This document shows, piece by piece, positions 12,701 through 23,524 of a stretch of 64,000 bases of DNA. Made by a program: the position numbers and the translations under genes. The stretch comes from Tanypteryx hageni (lineage: Eukaryota > Arthropoda > Insecta > Odonata > Petaluridae): NCBI GenBank assembly GCA_028673005.1, contig CM054118.1, positions 89,752,858 through 89,816,857 of the forward strand, written 5' to 3'. The notes below the pieces were generated by a model. It worked only from the letters and a program-made list of their open reading frames with translations, searched no databases and was not told where the DNA came from. Positions within the stretch are counted from its first letter, which is position 1, and every line of letters begins with the position of its first letter.

Positions 12701-13050
12701 GAAAACAAATTTTTGAATTACTTGCATTGTGGCAGCCCTGATTTGTAAATCTATACAAAACATATTGATTTTGATTTTTTATGTTGCATTCCTCCTTAAT
12801 GCAAAATTTCGTTGAACTCAGTTCAGCCAATTCCTTCTAAATTCATAATTACGAAAAAGTTATACGTTGCAATTGTGGCACCCCTGCTGCGTCGATCTGG
12901 TCCAAATATGACATTTTGGTCATTAATTTATGTGAATATTTTATGTACCAAATTTGGTTGAAATCGGTTCAGCCAATTATTCCCTGATATATGCGCACAG
13001 ACGGACATCACGAAGGTAATAGTGCTTTTCAGCAATGACAAAAAGCACTA
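12700..13050 (+). repeat. Retrotransposon 3'-tail-like sequence
   Basis: Contains TTTGGTTGAAATCGGTTCAG followed by CCAATTATTCC...GCGCACAGACGGACATCACG. This phrase type is widespread in 3' ends of arthropod LINEs and associated short elements. An earlier copy of the same phrase (GTTGAACTCAGTTCAGCCAA) at about 12812 suggests an internal duplication. Confidence 0.5.
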
Positions 13051-13149
13051 AAAAAGGGAAGAGACAGCCAATCCACTGAAGGTGAAATGTGTAGTGCTCC
13101 AGGTGAAAAGGGAATAATTGTAAAAACAGGTGTGAAGAAATGTGAGCCA

Positions 13150-13390
13150 ACAAAGATTTGGATAAAATGAAAATAATTGCGAAGATTCTAAAAGGGGATA
13201 GCAGTGCAGAAATTGAAGCGAGTTCCGCAGATATAGCTTGCTTTAAATATGCCCGTCACTTCCATGGAGCTAGAGAGATCATTTTCACTTTTAAAACATA
13301 TCCTAACAAACAGAAGACAGTTTTTAATTTGAAAATTTAAAGAAGCATCTCGTTGTCTCATGTAATAGTTCATAATTTGAAGATGTTACT
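13150..13390 (+). pseudogene. hAT transposase dimerisation-domain remnant
   Basis: Two plus frames combine across a frameshift: SSADIACFKYA then PVTSMELERSFSLLKHILTN RRQ. This is the C-terminal hAT dimerisation domain motif (Y-K-Y-A-P-x-T-S-x-x-V-E-R-S-F-S). Only about 80 residues remain and no hAT termini were identified here. Confidence 0.72.
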
Positions 13391-13639
13391 ACCACTTCTC
13401 TTTGGACCCACTGCTAAAAAATATCACCATGCAAATAATGCAAATTTAATAAAAATACATCAATCCAAATCACTTTCCCTGCTCAAATTTGGTGATCTGC
13501 CACAACTGAAGAAACACTGTGCAAGAGATGTGTGTAAGAATCATCTAAGCAGTATTTTTTTGTACATCATTTCAGTGCCCAGTGGTGATTCGGCGGGAGT
13601 GGAGAGATAGGCATGTGGCGTTAAGGTGATGCTGTTTTT

Positions 13640-13889
13640 GTGCTGAGACGATCCAGCGACAGCCAATGTTTACGACTTTGTTTTCATCGAAATTTCCTTA
13701 TATGGAGGTGGATTAAACTTTCGGGACCAGGTTCAGCCTTTGCTCTATGGGAGTTTCGTTGTTACAGAGGTTCGTTATAGGGAGGCTTCTTCTATGCATT
13801 TTACATGTACTGGGGGCGGGACCGAGATCCGAGTTCGTTATATGTAGGTTCTCGTTATAGGGAGGTTCGTAAGATAGAGGTTTTACTGT
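13640..13889. repeat. Pogo/Tigger terminus
   Basis: Repeated GTTCGTTATAGGGAGG units lead to GGTTTTACTGTA at about 13890. Read from the other strand the end is CAGTAAAACCTCTATCTTAC, followed by repeats of CCCTATAACGA. This is the standard layout of a Tigger end with TA target site. The other end was not located. 13890-14377 shows nothing recognisable. Confidence 0.65.
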
Positions 13890-14377
13890 AATCCTCTTTA
13901 TATACAAAAAACAAATTGATTCACATCATACATCAAAATTTAAATTTCTAAAAAACTATGAATTGCGTTGGATGTGAAAATACTTTGAGCAGGAGAGTCT
14001 TTGGTGAATTTTATGGTATATATTTTAAAGTATCAGAGAGATATTAAAGTTTTTAAAAAGAAATAAAAAATTTTAGAGCAACATTCTAATTACTTAAAAT
14101 ACTTTTACTGGTTACATAAGTTTCTTCTGTAATTATTAAATAAAAGAGATTTAAGTTTTTCCATCAAAGAAAACAGGCTTAATAATTTGAATTTTTCAAC
14201 ATCCTACAGCAAGACGCATATTTCAGGATTCATATCAATTTTTTGTATTTCATCATAATATATTTCCTAATGAAACACATTAAAATGTATGCATGTGTAT
14301 AGTACAACTTTTTCCCTTATTTCTCTTACCTGGTTACATAATCAAAAAAGTTAACTGGCATGACAAATTTCACTCAC

Positions 14378-15091
14378 CTTCCCTTAGAACATTCTGAGGG
14401 TTGTGCTTCCTCCTTAGAGTCACTCCTGAACACCCTCCATTATTGGTGCTTGCCATTACTCCAAGACTAGAAGCCGTAGTTTCTCTTCGACCAGAGTCAA
14501 GAACACTCAATCCACTCTCCACAGCTCCTGATTCCCCTATCACCACAAATGAGTCAGTAAGGCTCGTGTCACTTTTGCTGGTCCTCATTGCTAAAACAGA
14601 GTCAACAGCTGAGGAACTGATTCCTGCACCTGACTTGACAGTCTCTAGGCCTCCATCTTCTATACTCTCACTGTCAGCATGAGCTCTTCTAAGATTTGCA
14701 GCCTCTGAAGGGACCAACGTTCCACTGACTAATTCTGCTCTCTCTAACAACCGACAGCCTTCACTTTTCCTAAATGCTAGATTGTGTGAGCTAGATTTTC
14801 GACGTCTTACTACAGGTGGAAGGTCATGCTCATTAGAGTCTGCTTGCTGCATGGCAATTACTTCATCGCAGCCTTGCTTTTCTTTCTTGGTACCGTCTTG
14901 ACAAGGTTCGCTATTTTCTATAGATAATGTTTCTTCTACCTCTGCTTTCAATTTATCTGCTCCCTCTATCACCTCTCGCTTAACATCCGTAAAATCTTCA
15001 TCTTTTGGAAGACTACCACCTTCTCTTGCATTCCCCACTGTTGCTTCATCATCAGATAAACTGCTTTCTGAACCACTTTTCACCAAAATTC
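14378..15091 (-). CDS. WDFY3: WDFY3 exon k: serine/acidic linker with candidate LIR
   Basis: 714-bp exon, the longest here (2 leading bases, 237 codons, 1 trailing base). Protein starts (G)ILVKSGSESSLSDDEAT and ends HNPQNVLREG. It is Ser/Glu/Asp-rich and predicted disordered, with a basic patch VVRRRKSSSHNLAFRKSEG. A TSLTDSFVVIGESG segment has the [W/F/Y]-x-x-[L/I/V] core with an acidic/Ser flank. It sits in the same linker where human ALFY has its FIFV LC3/GABARAP-interacting motif. Acceptor tttctccag/GA, donor GAAG/gtgagt. Length differs from human, as expected for this variable region. Confidence 0.93.
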
Positions 15092-16405
15092 CTGGAGAAA
15101 GAATAAAAGAGCATGAGTTAAATGAGAAAAAATACAGAGCTTCAAGCTAAGGAATATAATGGAAAATTAACATATAATAAACATAAAAAACAGGAACCCA
15201 TAAAATTGACTAAAATAAATTCATAAAATCTAATAAAACACTGAAAGAAATGAAATATTTATAGCAAAAATAGAAACAAATTTAAAAAACATCATGTATG
15301 AAACCTGCTGATGAATGACTTCAAATAAAAAAGGTATGATGAAGCTAAACAAATATCTTATCAAAAATTAGTTAACTTTTAATGTCATGACATACAAGAT
15401 ATTGCCAAGTGACCCAGTACAGTAAATCTCAGCTATAGGTTGGAAATGTATTCCTGAAAATTGCTATGTATAAAGAAATGAGGTAGCGCAAAACTTATTT
15501 TCCCATAGACATAATGATGCAAGCACAGATTACATTCCTGGCAGACATTTTGGGACACATTTGTACCGAAAATAATGAATGACAATACAGGATATATGAC
15601 ATACTGTGTTAAAAATAACATAAGAAATGAAATAAAATTAATACAAATAAAAATATACATCTAAGGCAATTCTGAAGTTGAAAATACTGCATAAAACTGC
15701 AAGCGCACACATGGTCATTCAGCAGTGAATGGATATATTTAGTAACTACATATGAGGTGGAAAAATTGAATAAAAAATTAAATTAAATTACATAATTTAT
15801 TATGAGCATGAAATTAAAAACAAGTCAAGAGATTTCAAATTACAGTAAGTATTTACAAGTTGCAGTTGGAATTTCATGATTTCTGCATTGGGTTGTTCAC
15901 AAAAGACATATATGCAAGGTGATGCAACTTTTAATGAAACATGTTCCCTTATTCATTTAAAACGTATATGTGAAAAAAACATATAATGAGACAATGTATA
16001 GTGGAACATATACACATTCCTCAACTAATGCGAATTCTACCAACACGATTTCAGTTTAACATGATTTTAAAAGTATTTTAGAGTTATTTTCGAGGTTGCT
16101 TTATATTCGGAACAATACGGTATATATTTATAAAGGAAATATAATTTTTCCAACAGTTTCTTAGAGATATAATTTTTTGTTAAATTTCCTTCCATTGCAA
16201 AAAAGGCTTCTACATCATAGCTGGGAGAAAATGGAAAGAAAATAGCAAAGGAAAAAGGTTACTGAAAAAGATTCAACCCAGCAAACCAAACATCCTTAGC
16301 CACCTGATCACTGCACTTGCTGAAAGAATGCAAAATTCTTAGTTTTATATTTCACATAAAGAACTTCCAAATGATTTTTCTAACTTATAACAAAGAATTG
16401 GAGAA
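15092..16405. other. Intronic stretch without recognised genes
   Basis: AT-rich. A possible pogo-like terminus (TACAGTAAATCTCAGCTATA) lies near 15418 and another at 16107-16123 (GGAACAATACGGTA), neither with a partner. No WDFY3 coding was found. Confidence 0.45.
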
Positions 16406-16479
16406 TACCGTATATGCAGGCATATAAGTCGACCCGGTGTATGAGTAGACCTCGAATTTTCGGATTGTATAATGTGCCA

Positions 16480-16815
16480 TGAGAGCCGGCAGCGGTCATT
16501 GGCCTGATATTGAGGAACATGTTTCGGAATGGATCCTTGAAAATCGAAAGAATGGCTACATTGTCAGTCAAAATGCAATGTGTATATGCACTTAAGTGGG
16601 CAAAATCAAATCCAGAACTAAACTTAGAATTTAGGGCAACATCTAGTTGGTGTGCCAGCTTTTTGAAAAGAAGATCTCTGGTGTTGCAGCAGAAAACCAA
16701 GATCGGACAGAAACTTCCGAAAGATCTCGACGACTAAATTACCAGCAATTTGTCATCAAAAAGCGACAAGCACATGAGTACCCATTATCTCATTTCAGTA
16801 ACATGATGAAATGTC
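16480..16815 (+). pseudogene. Pogo-like transposase N-terminal (HTH) fragment
   Basis: Plus strand: MQCVYALKWAKSNPELNLEF, RATSSWCASFLKRRSLVLQQ, KTKIGQKLPKDLDD, then after a frameshift QQFVIKKRQAHEYPLSHFSN. W-C-x-x-F-x-K-R-x-x-L...K-T-K-I-x-Q-K-L-P-x-D-L is the CENP-B/HTH second half of a pogo-like subgroup. Sequence homology stops just where the first catalytic Asp motif would follow. Confidence 0.8.
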
Positions 16816-17023
16816 TAAAAGTTAAAATTTTTATTTTTATTGACTATTAAAAATAATTATCTTAAATCTTCTAAAATAAATGACAATATTTAAACAATGG
16901 AACAGCTGATTCAAAATGGCGATCACCTATGCCGTAAATTGATGGAATAATATGATCCGAAGATCCTATGCAGACAGGCATAAGCTGTAAAGGTGGGAAT
17001 AATTTTGAAACGAGAAAAAAGTC

Positions 17024-17095
17024 TGCTATGACCGGGAATCGAACCCGGGTCTTCCACTTGCCGGGCGGATATTCTACCCCTGAACTATCGTAGCA
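17024..17095 (-). tRNA. tRNA-Gly-like pseudogene / tRNA-derived repeat head
   Basis: A 72-nt minus-strand sequence folds as a cloverleaf. Acceptor stem TGCTACG/CATAGCA has six of seven pairs. The A box is TAGTTCAGGGG, the B box GGTTCGATTCC, and the T stem CCGGG/CCCGG. The anticodon stem TCCGC/GTGGA closes a loop CCGGCAA, giving a formal GGC anticodon, but position 33 is C rather than the invariant U. The body resembles tRNA-Gly. I read it as a tRNA pseudogene or SINE-type head, not a working tRNA. Confidence 0.55.
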
Positions 17096-17265
17096 GAACA
17101 CTTTCTCTCGTTTCTGAACACGGATGTTTCCTTGGTTGGGACGGAACTAGCCAAGCTAGTATCAAACTGCCCCAACAGATGTCCTCTAAGAGATACATCG
17201 AAAGAAACTCCTCCCTCTCAAATGGTGAGATTGCCAAACAAGAAATTGATGGAATAATATGATGG

Positions 17266-17309
17266 GAAGATCCTATGCAGACAGGCAGGTCTGTCTGCAT
17301 AGGATCTTC
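17266..17309. repeat. Perfect 19-bp-arm palindrome
   Basis: GAAGATCCTATGCAGACAG, six-base spacer, then its exact reverse complement. The left arm, with about 20 bp more upstream, is repeated directly at 16937-16981, so the tRNA-like insertion is bracketed by copies of this unit. Confidence 0.9.
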
Positions 17310-17580
17310 GGATATTAATCTGTTATTTAAGGGTCACATTTTATATTTGGCATATAAGTCGACCTTAAGATTTCGGAATTTTTTTTGTTTCCAAGGTCGA
17401 CTTATACACTGGCATATACAGTATTCTAAAAACCTATCCAAGAATTGAGGTCTTCTACTTACAAAAGAGCAGTCAAATCCCTGAGTCATCTATTGTAGCC
17501 TCACCTTGTTAGCTATGGAGTTATTTCAGTGAAGAAATCACATGATAATCTCCTTACTTTCTAAATCATTAGCCTCTTAC

Positions 17581-17938
17581 CTCCAGTATCCATGGAGTAT
17601 TCTCCAGACATGCTCATTTGCTTCACCAGCTCTTTAACTCTTTCAGACCGCTGCCTTTTTTCGTCCTCCTCATCATCCTCCTTGCTTATAACTCTTTCCT
17701 CCTCTCCTCTTTTCTCTGAATTAACGGCAGCTGCTTCCTCGTCAGTTTTAAGATCCAACTGGACCATATCAACCATTGCTTCATCTCCTATGATACTAAA
17801 TTCATTCATCTCCTCTATCTCATCTCTTCCATCGGATTTATATCCCACTTCTTGAGATGATACCTTGTGTTCTTTCTCTGTAATTGCCTTCATGGGTCTC
17901 TCATCATTTGGCACCTGAACAAAATCTACTGACCACAT
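17581..17938 (-). CDS. WDFY3: WDFY3 exon j: end of WD40 blade and acidic linker
   Basis: 358-bp exon. It begins MWSVDFVQVP (compare human FWRMEFLQVP) directly after the acceptor ttctgcag. It then becomes highly charged, with E/K-rich runs around EEERVISKEDDEEDEKRQRS and ending VKQMSMSGEYSMDTG at donor G/gtaaga. This starts the variable, probably disordered linker inserted before the last blade. The opening ATG is internal, not a gene start. Confidence 0.93.
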
Positions 17939-18075
17939 CTGCAGAAAAAGAAATCATAATTAAGTTAATAAGAAAAGTAAAGAACATAAGCAACATCAAC
18001 GTATTTGGATAGTGAAAAATGGAGAAAGCAATAAGGATTCAAAAGAAACCAGAAAACATTACAAGAAATACCAAC

Positions 18076-18267
18076 CCTTGCTACTCCATCAGTAGAGCCA
18101 GTCATGATAACGTTCTGCGAGTCCCACTCATGAGTTTGTGAGAATGCAACACAAAGAATCTGCTGCATACGATCAGCTCGTCCAACGCACGTGTTAACAC
18201 ATGCCAACTCATTGCCATTGATGCTCCACACATGCAACCATGTCCCAGCACACGTTGCTATATCTCC
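18076..18267 (-). CDS. WDFY3: WDFY3 exon i: WD40 repeat
   Basis: 192-bp exon, phase 0 to 0. Protein: GDIATCAGTWLHVWSINGNE, LACVNTCVGRADRMQQILCV, AFSQTHEWDSQNVIMTGSTD, GVAR. The G-D-I-x-(S/T)-C-A-G-T-x-(I/L)-H-V-W-S-I-N-G-N string is the family-specific fourth blade. Acceptor cactatag/GGA; donor AGG/gttggt is slightly weak but canonical GT. Only a 137-bp intron separates it from exon j. Confidence 0.95.
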
Positions 18268-19735
18268 CTATAGTGGCAAAATATAACAAATGAATTACGA
18301 GTGGCATAATTATATCATTAATAGTTATAATGTTTTCTAAACATTACTGTAAAATTAAAAAAATTCAGATATATGGTTTTAAAAACAAACGAAGATTTTT
18401 ATTAATTTTCTTTTAAATGTGATGAACTGATCATAGAGTTCCGTTAAATTTATAAAAATGAAAAAATATCAAATTTATTTTTTCTGTATTTTATAAATAA
18501 TTTTGATGATACTAACTTCGAGAATTCTAGTCTACGAGGGGAATGGCCAACTTGTAGCCAAAATACACATATTGCTTTTACAATCATGTCGTGGTTATTC
18601 AAGTTAAAATCATAGATTCCAGCCACAAAGTGAGCTTGATATTTCATTTTTAATCCAGGAGTGGTCACGCGGGGTGCTGTAGACACCCCAGCCCTATGTT
18701 ATATTACAGGGTTCCTTTACTTTTAGGTTTTATGACTCCTACCCTCCAGTAGCTGGAATGGCACATGCCTACAACCATCTTCACCTAAAAAACTTGTATC
18801 CTATGTATGGATGGGACAGTTCCACTTTTTCCCAGTTCTGGTTCTTGGTTCCCGTAATATTAATCTGATCCCGGTTCTTGGTTTCGGTTCTGCTAGGTTA
18901 GAAGTGCTATTTGATACACGACGGGAAATTCTAGCTTTACAATTGCTGCATATAGCGTATTTGTCGTTTATGAGCTAAAATAAATAAACAGCTTATGAAG
19001 TACATTTTCATCTTCAGTTTAAATCTATTTATTGAGAAGTGATCTAATGTTGAGGTCATTTGACTGGTATCATTTCGATAGTTTTCAATATATACATGGC
19101 AATGCTGTAATAACAAGACTACACTTCCACATGAAAATTTGTAGCACTCTGTGAGGCAATAATGGATTATCTATAAGGATAAACAAGATCATGGTCTTAG
19201 AATGCAGAGTTAGGAGAATTGAAAATTTACAATTTTGAAGGGGAAGTAGCACATATGAAAAATAATTATGATCTTATTATACATTTAAAATTATAGATTC
19301 TTTTATATGGATACAAATAAAATGACATGTAAGACTTGTAATTTATATTGTACATGAGTCTCAAATATTTCTCCTCTTATGTTTTCAGACCTTTTTTTTA
19401 TAGTATTATTTGTGATTTATGAACTTGTAAAATTAATCATTATATAACAAACAAAACTAGATTCAAACAATGAAAGCTTTCCAGTTTATAGACACCATAC
19501 CAAATGACCAAAAATAGGCCCAAAAAGGGAAGCTATTTCAATGAACTGAGAGATTTAGCTTAACAAAGTAGTGAACATCTACTACTTGCTCACAAAAACT
19601 TGGCTAATCCTAGAGTCATCAACAATAGTCATTCCTCATCAGCTGTGATCCTGCAAACATTCCTCAGAACACAATATTGTCCCAGTTGTGTTTCCTCAGA
19701 AGTTGGTAATCCTATCAAATAACATGAACAATACT
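18268..19735. other. Intronic stretch, repeat-like but unassigned
   Basis: No WDFY3 exon. 18700-18950 contains repeats of 'GGTTCTTGGTT' and may be a decayed transposon end. Nothing firmer could be supported. Confidence 0.4.
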
Positions 19736-19739
19736 AAAT

Positions 19740-20170
19740 AGTATTTTTTATTCATATTAAACTTTGGCTAATTTCCACTGAATATATGTAAAACATGACC
19801 AGTTTCACAGAGTAATCAGCACCATCAGATAACAAGCATTCAAAAAATAGGCAATATATACCAACACGAGAGAGGTGATGAGGTGAGGATAGGGGGAAGA
19901 AGGAGAATGGTTTATAATACTCCAAGAGGTTGATTAGCAAAAAATACATAATAAGGAGATTGGTTCAAGGAGAGAGGAGGGGGAGGTGAAGGAAAATAGG
20001 AGACAATGGTGAATAGTGAGTGGGAGAGGTGGGGAAGGGGAAGTCATGAACAGAAGATAAAGAGTGCTATGGGAAGGAGGGAGGTTGAGCATTGTAAAGG
20101 GTAAAGACTGTACTAGGTGGGAGAGGAAGAGCTGACATGAGTAGTGGGGAAAAAGAGGGGAACTGGTGAT
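19740..20170 (-). repeat. Penelope-like 3' end (UTR and tail)
   Basis: On the minus strand a pyrimidine-rich stretch (20165-19860) leads to CTGATGGTGCTGATTACTCT and GTGAAACTGGTCATG, then a short A/T tail at about 19740. The same order (C/T-rich UTR, then a 'two-helix' tail with CTGA...GAT...GAAAC) follows the GIY-YIG fragment at 30612-31050. Assignment is by this resemblance only; no coding remains. Confidence 0.45.
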
Positions 20171-20212
20171 TGTTCAGTAGTAGATAGCTCAAACACTTTG
20201 GCTTCGATTACT

Positions 20213-20439
20213 CAGTGGTGGAAAACTCCTTCAGCCAAAAAATTATAGGAAAATCCCTATGCATTTCACCCACCAAGTGGGCATCCTCAGTAAAGAACCT
20301 AACCTGGCATTGAACAGGGTTCAACTGAACTGAACTGTTCACTGCCAGGTCAGGTTCTCCACTGAGAATGCCCACTTGGTGGATGAAATGCATAGGGATT
20401 TTCCTATATTTTTTTGGCTGAAGGAGTTTTCCACCACTG
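20213..20439. repeat. Foldback element, about 97-bp arms
   Basis: CAGTGGTGGAAAACTCCTTC at 20213 opens an arm reaching about 20310. Its inverted copy occupies about 20345-20439 with few mismatches, around a 34-bp centre. Read inwards, each arm contains CTGAGGATGCCCACTTGGTG, a phrase like Penelope tails, so it may be two tails joined head to head. Confidence 0.88.
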
Positions 20440-20859
20440 GTGATCGTTAACTAAAAGTATTTTGGAATTAATTTCATTAAATATGATTTCCATTTTCTCA
20501 AGGACATTTAATCTGGGACCTTGTAAAATTTTGGGAGTAAAGGAGGAAGCAAGATGGCAGGTGTGATTTTTCATCGCTTTCCACATGCAGCATGTTTGGG
20601 TAAAATGCATATTCCAAGATTTTCAGTAATATTGTACTTTGTATCCCATGCAATGAATATATTGCTGATCGGTTACAAAGAATTCACTGAAATACTTTAT
20701 TATTACAACAATACCAATATTTACTGATATTTGTGTATAATTAATGATACATATTAGCAATTACCCAGAATGTTTTATGCCTAATCACAATTTTTGAAGC
20801 GTGGCTTAGTTACGTAAACTTTTTTCCCTTAGATTCAGTCTCAGAAAACAAGCCTGCAG

Positions 20860-20897
20860 CTTATATGCAGAGGCAGCTTATATGCGAGTAAATACAG
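20860..20897 (-). repeat. Pogo-type terminus
   Basis: GCAGCTTATATGCGAGTAAA then TACAGTA: the inverse of the TA-C-(A/C)-GTATTT...ATATAAG ends at 648, 1596 and 16408. It stops about 60 bp from the donor of exon h. No partner was found. Confidence 0.5.
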
Positions 20898-20958
20898 TAT
20901 TAAGGGTGAACAGAGGAATACAGATCACTTTAACATAAGATAATATACATTAACTTAC

Positions 20959-21186
20959 TGTCAATTCATTCACAGCAACTGCAGCAATTGGTGCTGCATG
21001 CCCCTTAAGCTGGCGTACAAAGATTAAACGAGAAAGATCCCAAACTATGGCAGTTGCATCTCTTGATCCAGATACCACTACATTATATGCTGGACTGGCA
21101 GCCAAGCATGTGACAGCGTCTATGTGACCATATAAAGAACGTTTTATGCTGAGTTGTTTCTTTCCATACTCCCAAACTGTGACAAC
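20959..21186 (-). CDS. WDFY3: WDFY3 exon h: WD40 repeats
   Basis: 228-bp exon, phase 0 at both ends. Protein begins VVTVWEYGKKQLSIKRSLYG and contains HIDAVTCLAASPAYNVVVSG, SRDATAIVWDLSRLIFVRQL and KGHAAPIAAVAVNELT. Two WD40 blades are visible by their G-H...W-D/W-E spacing. Acceptor attcctag/GTT, donor ACA/gtaagt. No long ATG-started frame marks it; it was recognised by translation between splice sites. Confidence 0.95.
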
Positions 21187-22161
21187 CTAGGAATGACAAA
21201 AATAAATAAAAAGAATAAAATATATTATTTTTAATAAAATGCAAAAAATGCTAATATAAAACAATTGAGACTTCTCTGACAGTTAATGCAATAATATGAA
21301 TTAAAATTTAATAATTCAAGATAAATACACTGTAAGTCAAATGAGATATGTTAAGTCTGTCATAATGAGTGTTTTTGTATGCAATGTTAATTTCATAATG
21401 TTAAACGTAGGAATAGTCTTTGCTTATAATGAGAGCATTTTTTTAAGCATTGCACTAAAACAAGTACAGATTTTCTACACTTTTCACACTGCATGCATTC
21501 CTGAAAACCCAAAAATCGCTAACAACAAGTACATAAAGGAATAGAAAAATGGAGTACGGCCTCCATGCCTAACAGAGCAGACCATAGCGGGAATTATTTT
21601 CACTATAATGTGGACAGTAGGAAAAGGGGAGGATCTAGGTACACAGCTTAGGGGGAATGATAAGAAAATTATAATAAATATACAGCATGTATTATACCCT
21701 TCTTAGATATTTGCAGAATATTTCTAGAATGCCTACCAAGCAACTCTAGTGGCTCGACAATCACTGAGCTAAAACTGGAAACAATTGTTTCATATGCGAG
21801 GGAGTGCATGGGCCACATTTTTGTGGCGGCCACTAAGAAGAAGCAACATGCTCCATTTCCTCGGCCACGCAATTGTGGCTCTGCGACAGTCACCCCTATT
21901 AGAACAGAGGTTTTTATGCATGCATGCACATGGATCATACTCATGTGTCATTCAACAGGCTGTGAGGTTTCTATAATCTTAGATTTGCTAGGCAACAAGT
22001 AGTTCCACTGTGTTTTGTACTACCGCTTTTAAAGAAATGTTTGATAGTGATAATCAGATTGTAGAATTAAAAAAAACTCGATACAATTCTCTTCAACTTT
22101 TATTTTGAGTGTATTGATTAGTTACGGTTCAATAAATCTAGTAATTCACATAAAGACTTAC
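21187..22161. other. WDFY3 intron, no gene seen
   Basis: AT-rich with a GC-richer patch at 21790-21910 that reads open in several frames on both strands but matches nothing known to me. No terminal repeats recognised. Confidence 0.5.
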
Positions 22162-22421
22162 GGTGCTAGTTCCAGCAGTGACAATGAGTTTGGCACTTGG
22201 GCAGACACAAGTCAGGATTTCTCCAGTATGGTGCAGCCCAGCCCCTTCACAGACTAGTACTGCACGGTCACTTTCATAATGTCCAACTCGAAGACTGTGG
22301 TCTGCAAATCCCCATGCAACATATTTGTTGTATAAGGGTGGAATAAGCACCTTATTCTGCTCCACAGCCAGAAGTGTTCCTTTGTCGCAGTGCAGAATTT
22401 GGCCAACTGGACCCTTCAATT
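22162..22421 (-). CDS. WDFY3: WDFY3 exon g: first WD40 segment
   Basis: 260-bp exon (2 leading bases, 86 codons, ends phase 0). Protein: ELKGPVGQILHCDKGTLLAV, EQNKVLIPPLYNKYVAWGFA, DHSLRVGHYESD..., ending CPSAKLIVTAGTST at donor ACC/gtaagt. This is the first blade of the C-terminal propeller. The true start is the acceptor aaaatag/AA at 22423-22422, not the upstream ATG seen in the raw reading frame, which would be intronic. Confidence 0.95.
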
Positions 22422-22731
22422 CTATTTTCGCCATTAGAGTAAAATATAATTATTATTTGAACTAGAAATGTCAGCAAATCTACTAGTTTTATTTTATTGT
22501 TTAAGCTGACTTTTAATGGAATCTATACCAAGTGTAGCAACACTGTGATACCAGAAGAAAAAGAACCTAACTCTACAATCTTACATGTGTGAACAACAAT
22601 ATCATTGAAGATGGTTCTAAAACAACATTTTTTCACCAAATTTATAGAAATCTTCCAATAACCAATTTCTACGCTAATTTGCAGCAGGGTAAAAGGGTTA
22701 GAATGAAATGGAAATTCTCTTGTCCACAAAC

Positions 22732-22955
22732 CTTTTATGGGCTGCATTGATGGTTTCAAGTTATCAAGGTTGTGGAAGAATAGACGATCACCACTCGCAA
22801 AACTGAGTCCAGGAGTGATTGGACCTGGGTCTATCACCGATGTTCTATGGCTAATTTTTTTTGAAGGATGTGGCTTTTTAAACAGTTGTTTAGGAATTTG
22901 ACCAAAGTTATTGATAAAGCCAATGGTTGCAGTTTTCTTTAATGGATCATCAATG
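22732..22955 (-). CDS. WDFY3: WDFY3 exon f: end of BEACH and linker to WD40
   Basis: 224-bp exon. It opens (N)IDDPLKKTATIGFINNFGQI and PKQLFKKPHP, the end of BEACH, then a short linker with RTSVIDPGPITPGLSFASGD, then RLFFHNLDNLKPSMQPIK leading into the WD40 propeller. Acceptor tttgtttcag/C, donor AAAG/gtttgt; the split Gly/Glu codon joins to exon g. Length and content match the family (human: KIFFHHLDNLRPSLTPVKELKEP). Confidence 0.95.
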
Positions 22956-23021
22956 CTGAAACAAAATAGAAAATTAAATTCTTTTAAAAAATTTCACAGT
23001 GATTAATGATGAACCACAATA

Positions 23022-23090
23022 CAGGTGTGCCTCATTCAGCGCATGTTCTTTTATCGCATTTTTGATACAGCATCTCTAAATTTTTAATTT
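23022..23090 (+). repeat. Pogo/Tigger-type terminus
   Basis: TA followed by CAGGTGTGCCTCATTCAGCG and TTTTATCGCATTTTTGATAC, a typical Tigger left end. It begins 66 bp from the acceptor of exon f. No right end or transposase was identified. Confidence 0.5.
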
Positions 23091-23524
23091 TTGAAAATTT
23101 TAAAAATAAAGCTTCTAAATGCTAGTCTTGTACGTATTATGGTCCCAACATTGACTGACTCACCTTCATCCATACTTCGCCCTCTGTTCAACGATAATCA
23201 TTCCACTCTGATTAAAGAAAAATTTGCTGTGATTTATACGTTTGCCAGCTTTGTTTCTATTCCACTCACTCACTTTTATATGTTTTTAGATTGGTTTGCC
23301 GCAACTCCACAATTTTGTGCAGTAACTCTAATATCGTAAGTTTTAAACTTGTTGACATTACTGTTGAGATGTGCAAGGTTGGGTTCGCTTAAAATGGGTT
23401 TTCGCTTGGGATTGGGTTAGATTAGATTCATGACTGAATTTTAACTTTTGTTGGGTTCGGTATAGATGAGTATTTGGGTTGGGTGAGATTATGTTCATGA
23501 CAACTTAACTTTCACGATCGTTAT

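Larger units (their letters stand above)
16408..17421 (+). mobile_element. Pogo-like DNA transposon with nested insertion
   Basis: Ends pair: left CCGTATATGCAGGCATATAA with GTCGACC, and right the inverse ...GGTCGACTTATACACTGGCA with TATACAG, both bordered by TA. The interior has a plus-strand transposase N-terminal fragment (16480-16815). The rest was replaced by a tRNA-like insertion (about 16900-17320). Confidence 0.85.

Noticed and set aside
17024..17095. A functional tRNA gene
   Set aside because: The cloverleaf and promoter boxes are present, but position 33 is C instead of U, the acceptor stem has a mismatch, and it lies inside repeated insertion sequence. Kept only as tRNA-like.
22138..22434. 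An independent gene starting MAKIELKGPVGQ
   Set aside because: The ATG and next two codons are intronic; splicing at aaaatag/AA gives the conserved WDFY3 reading ELKGPVGQ in phase with exon f.
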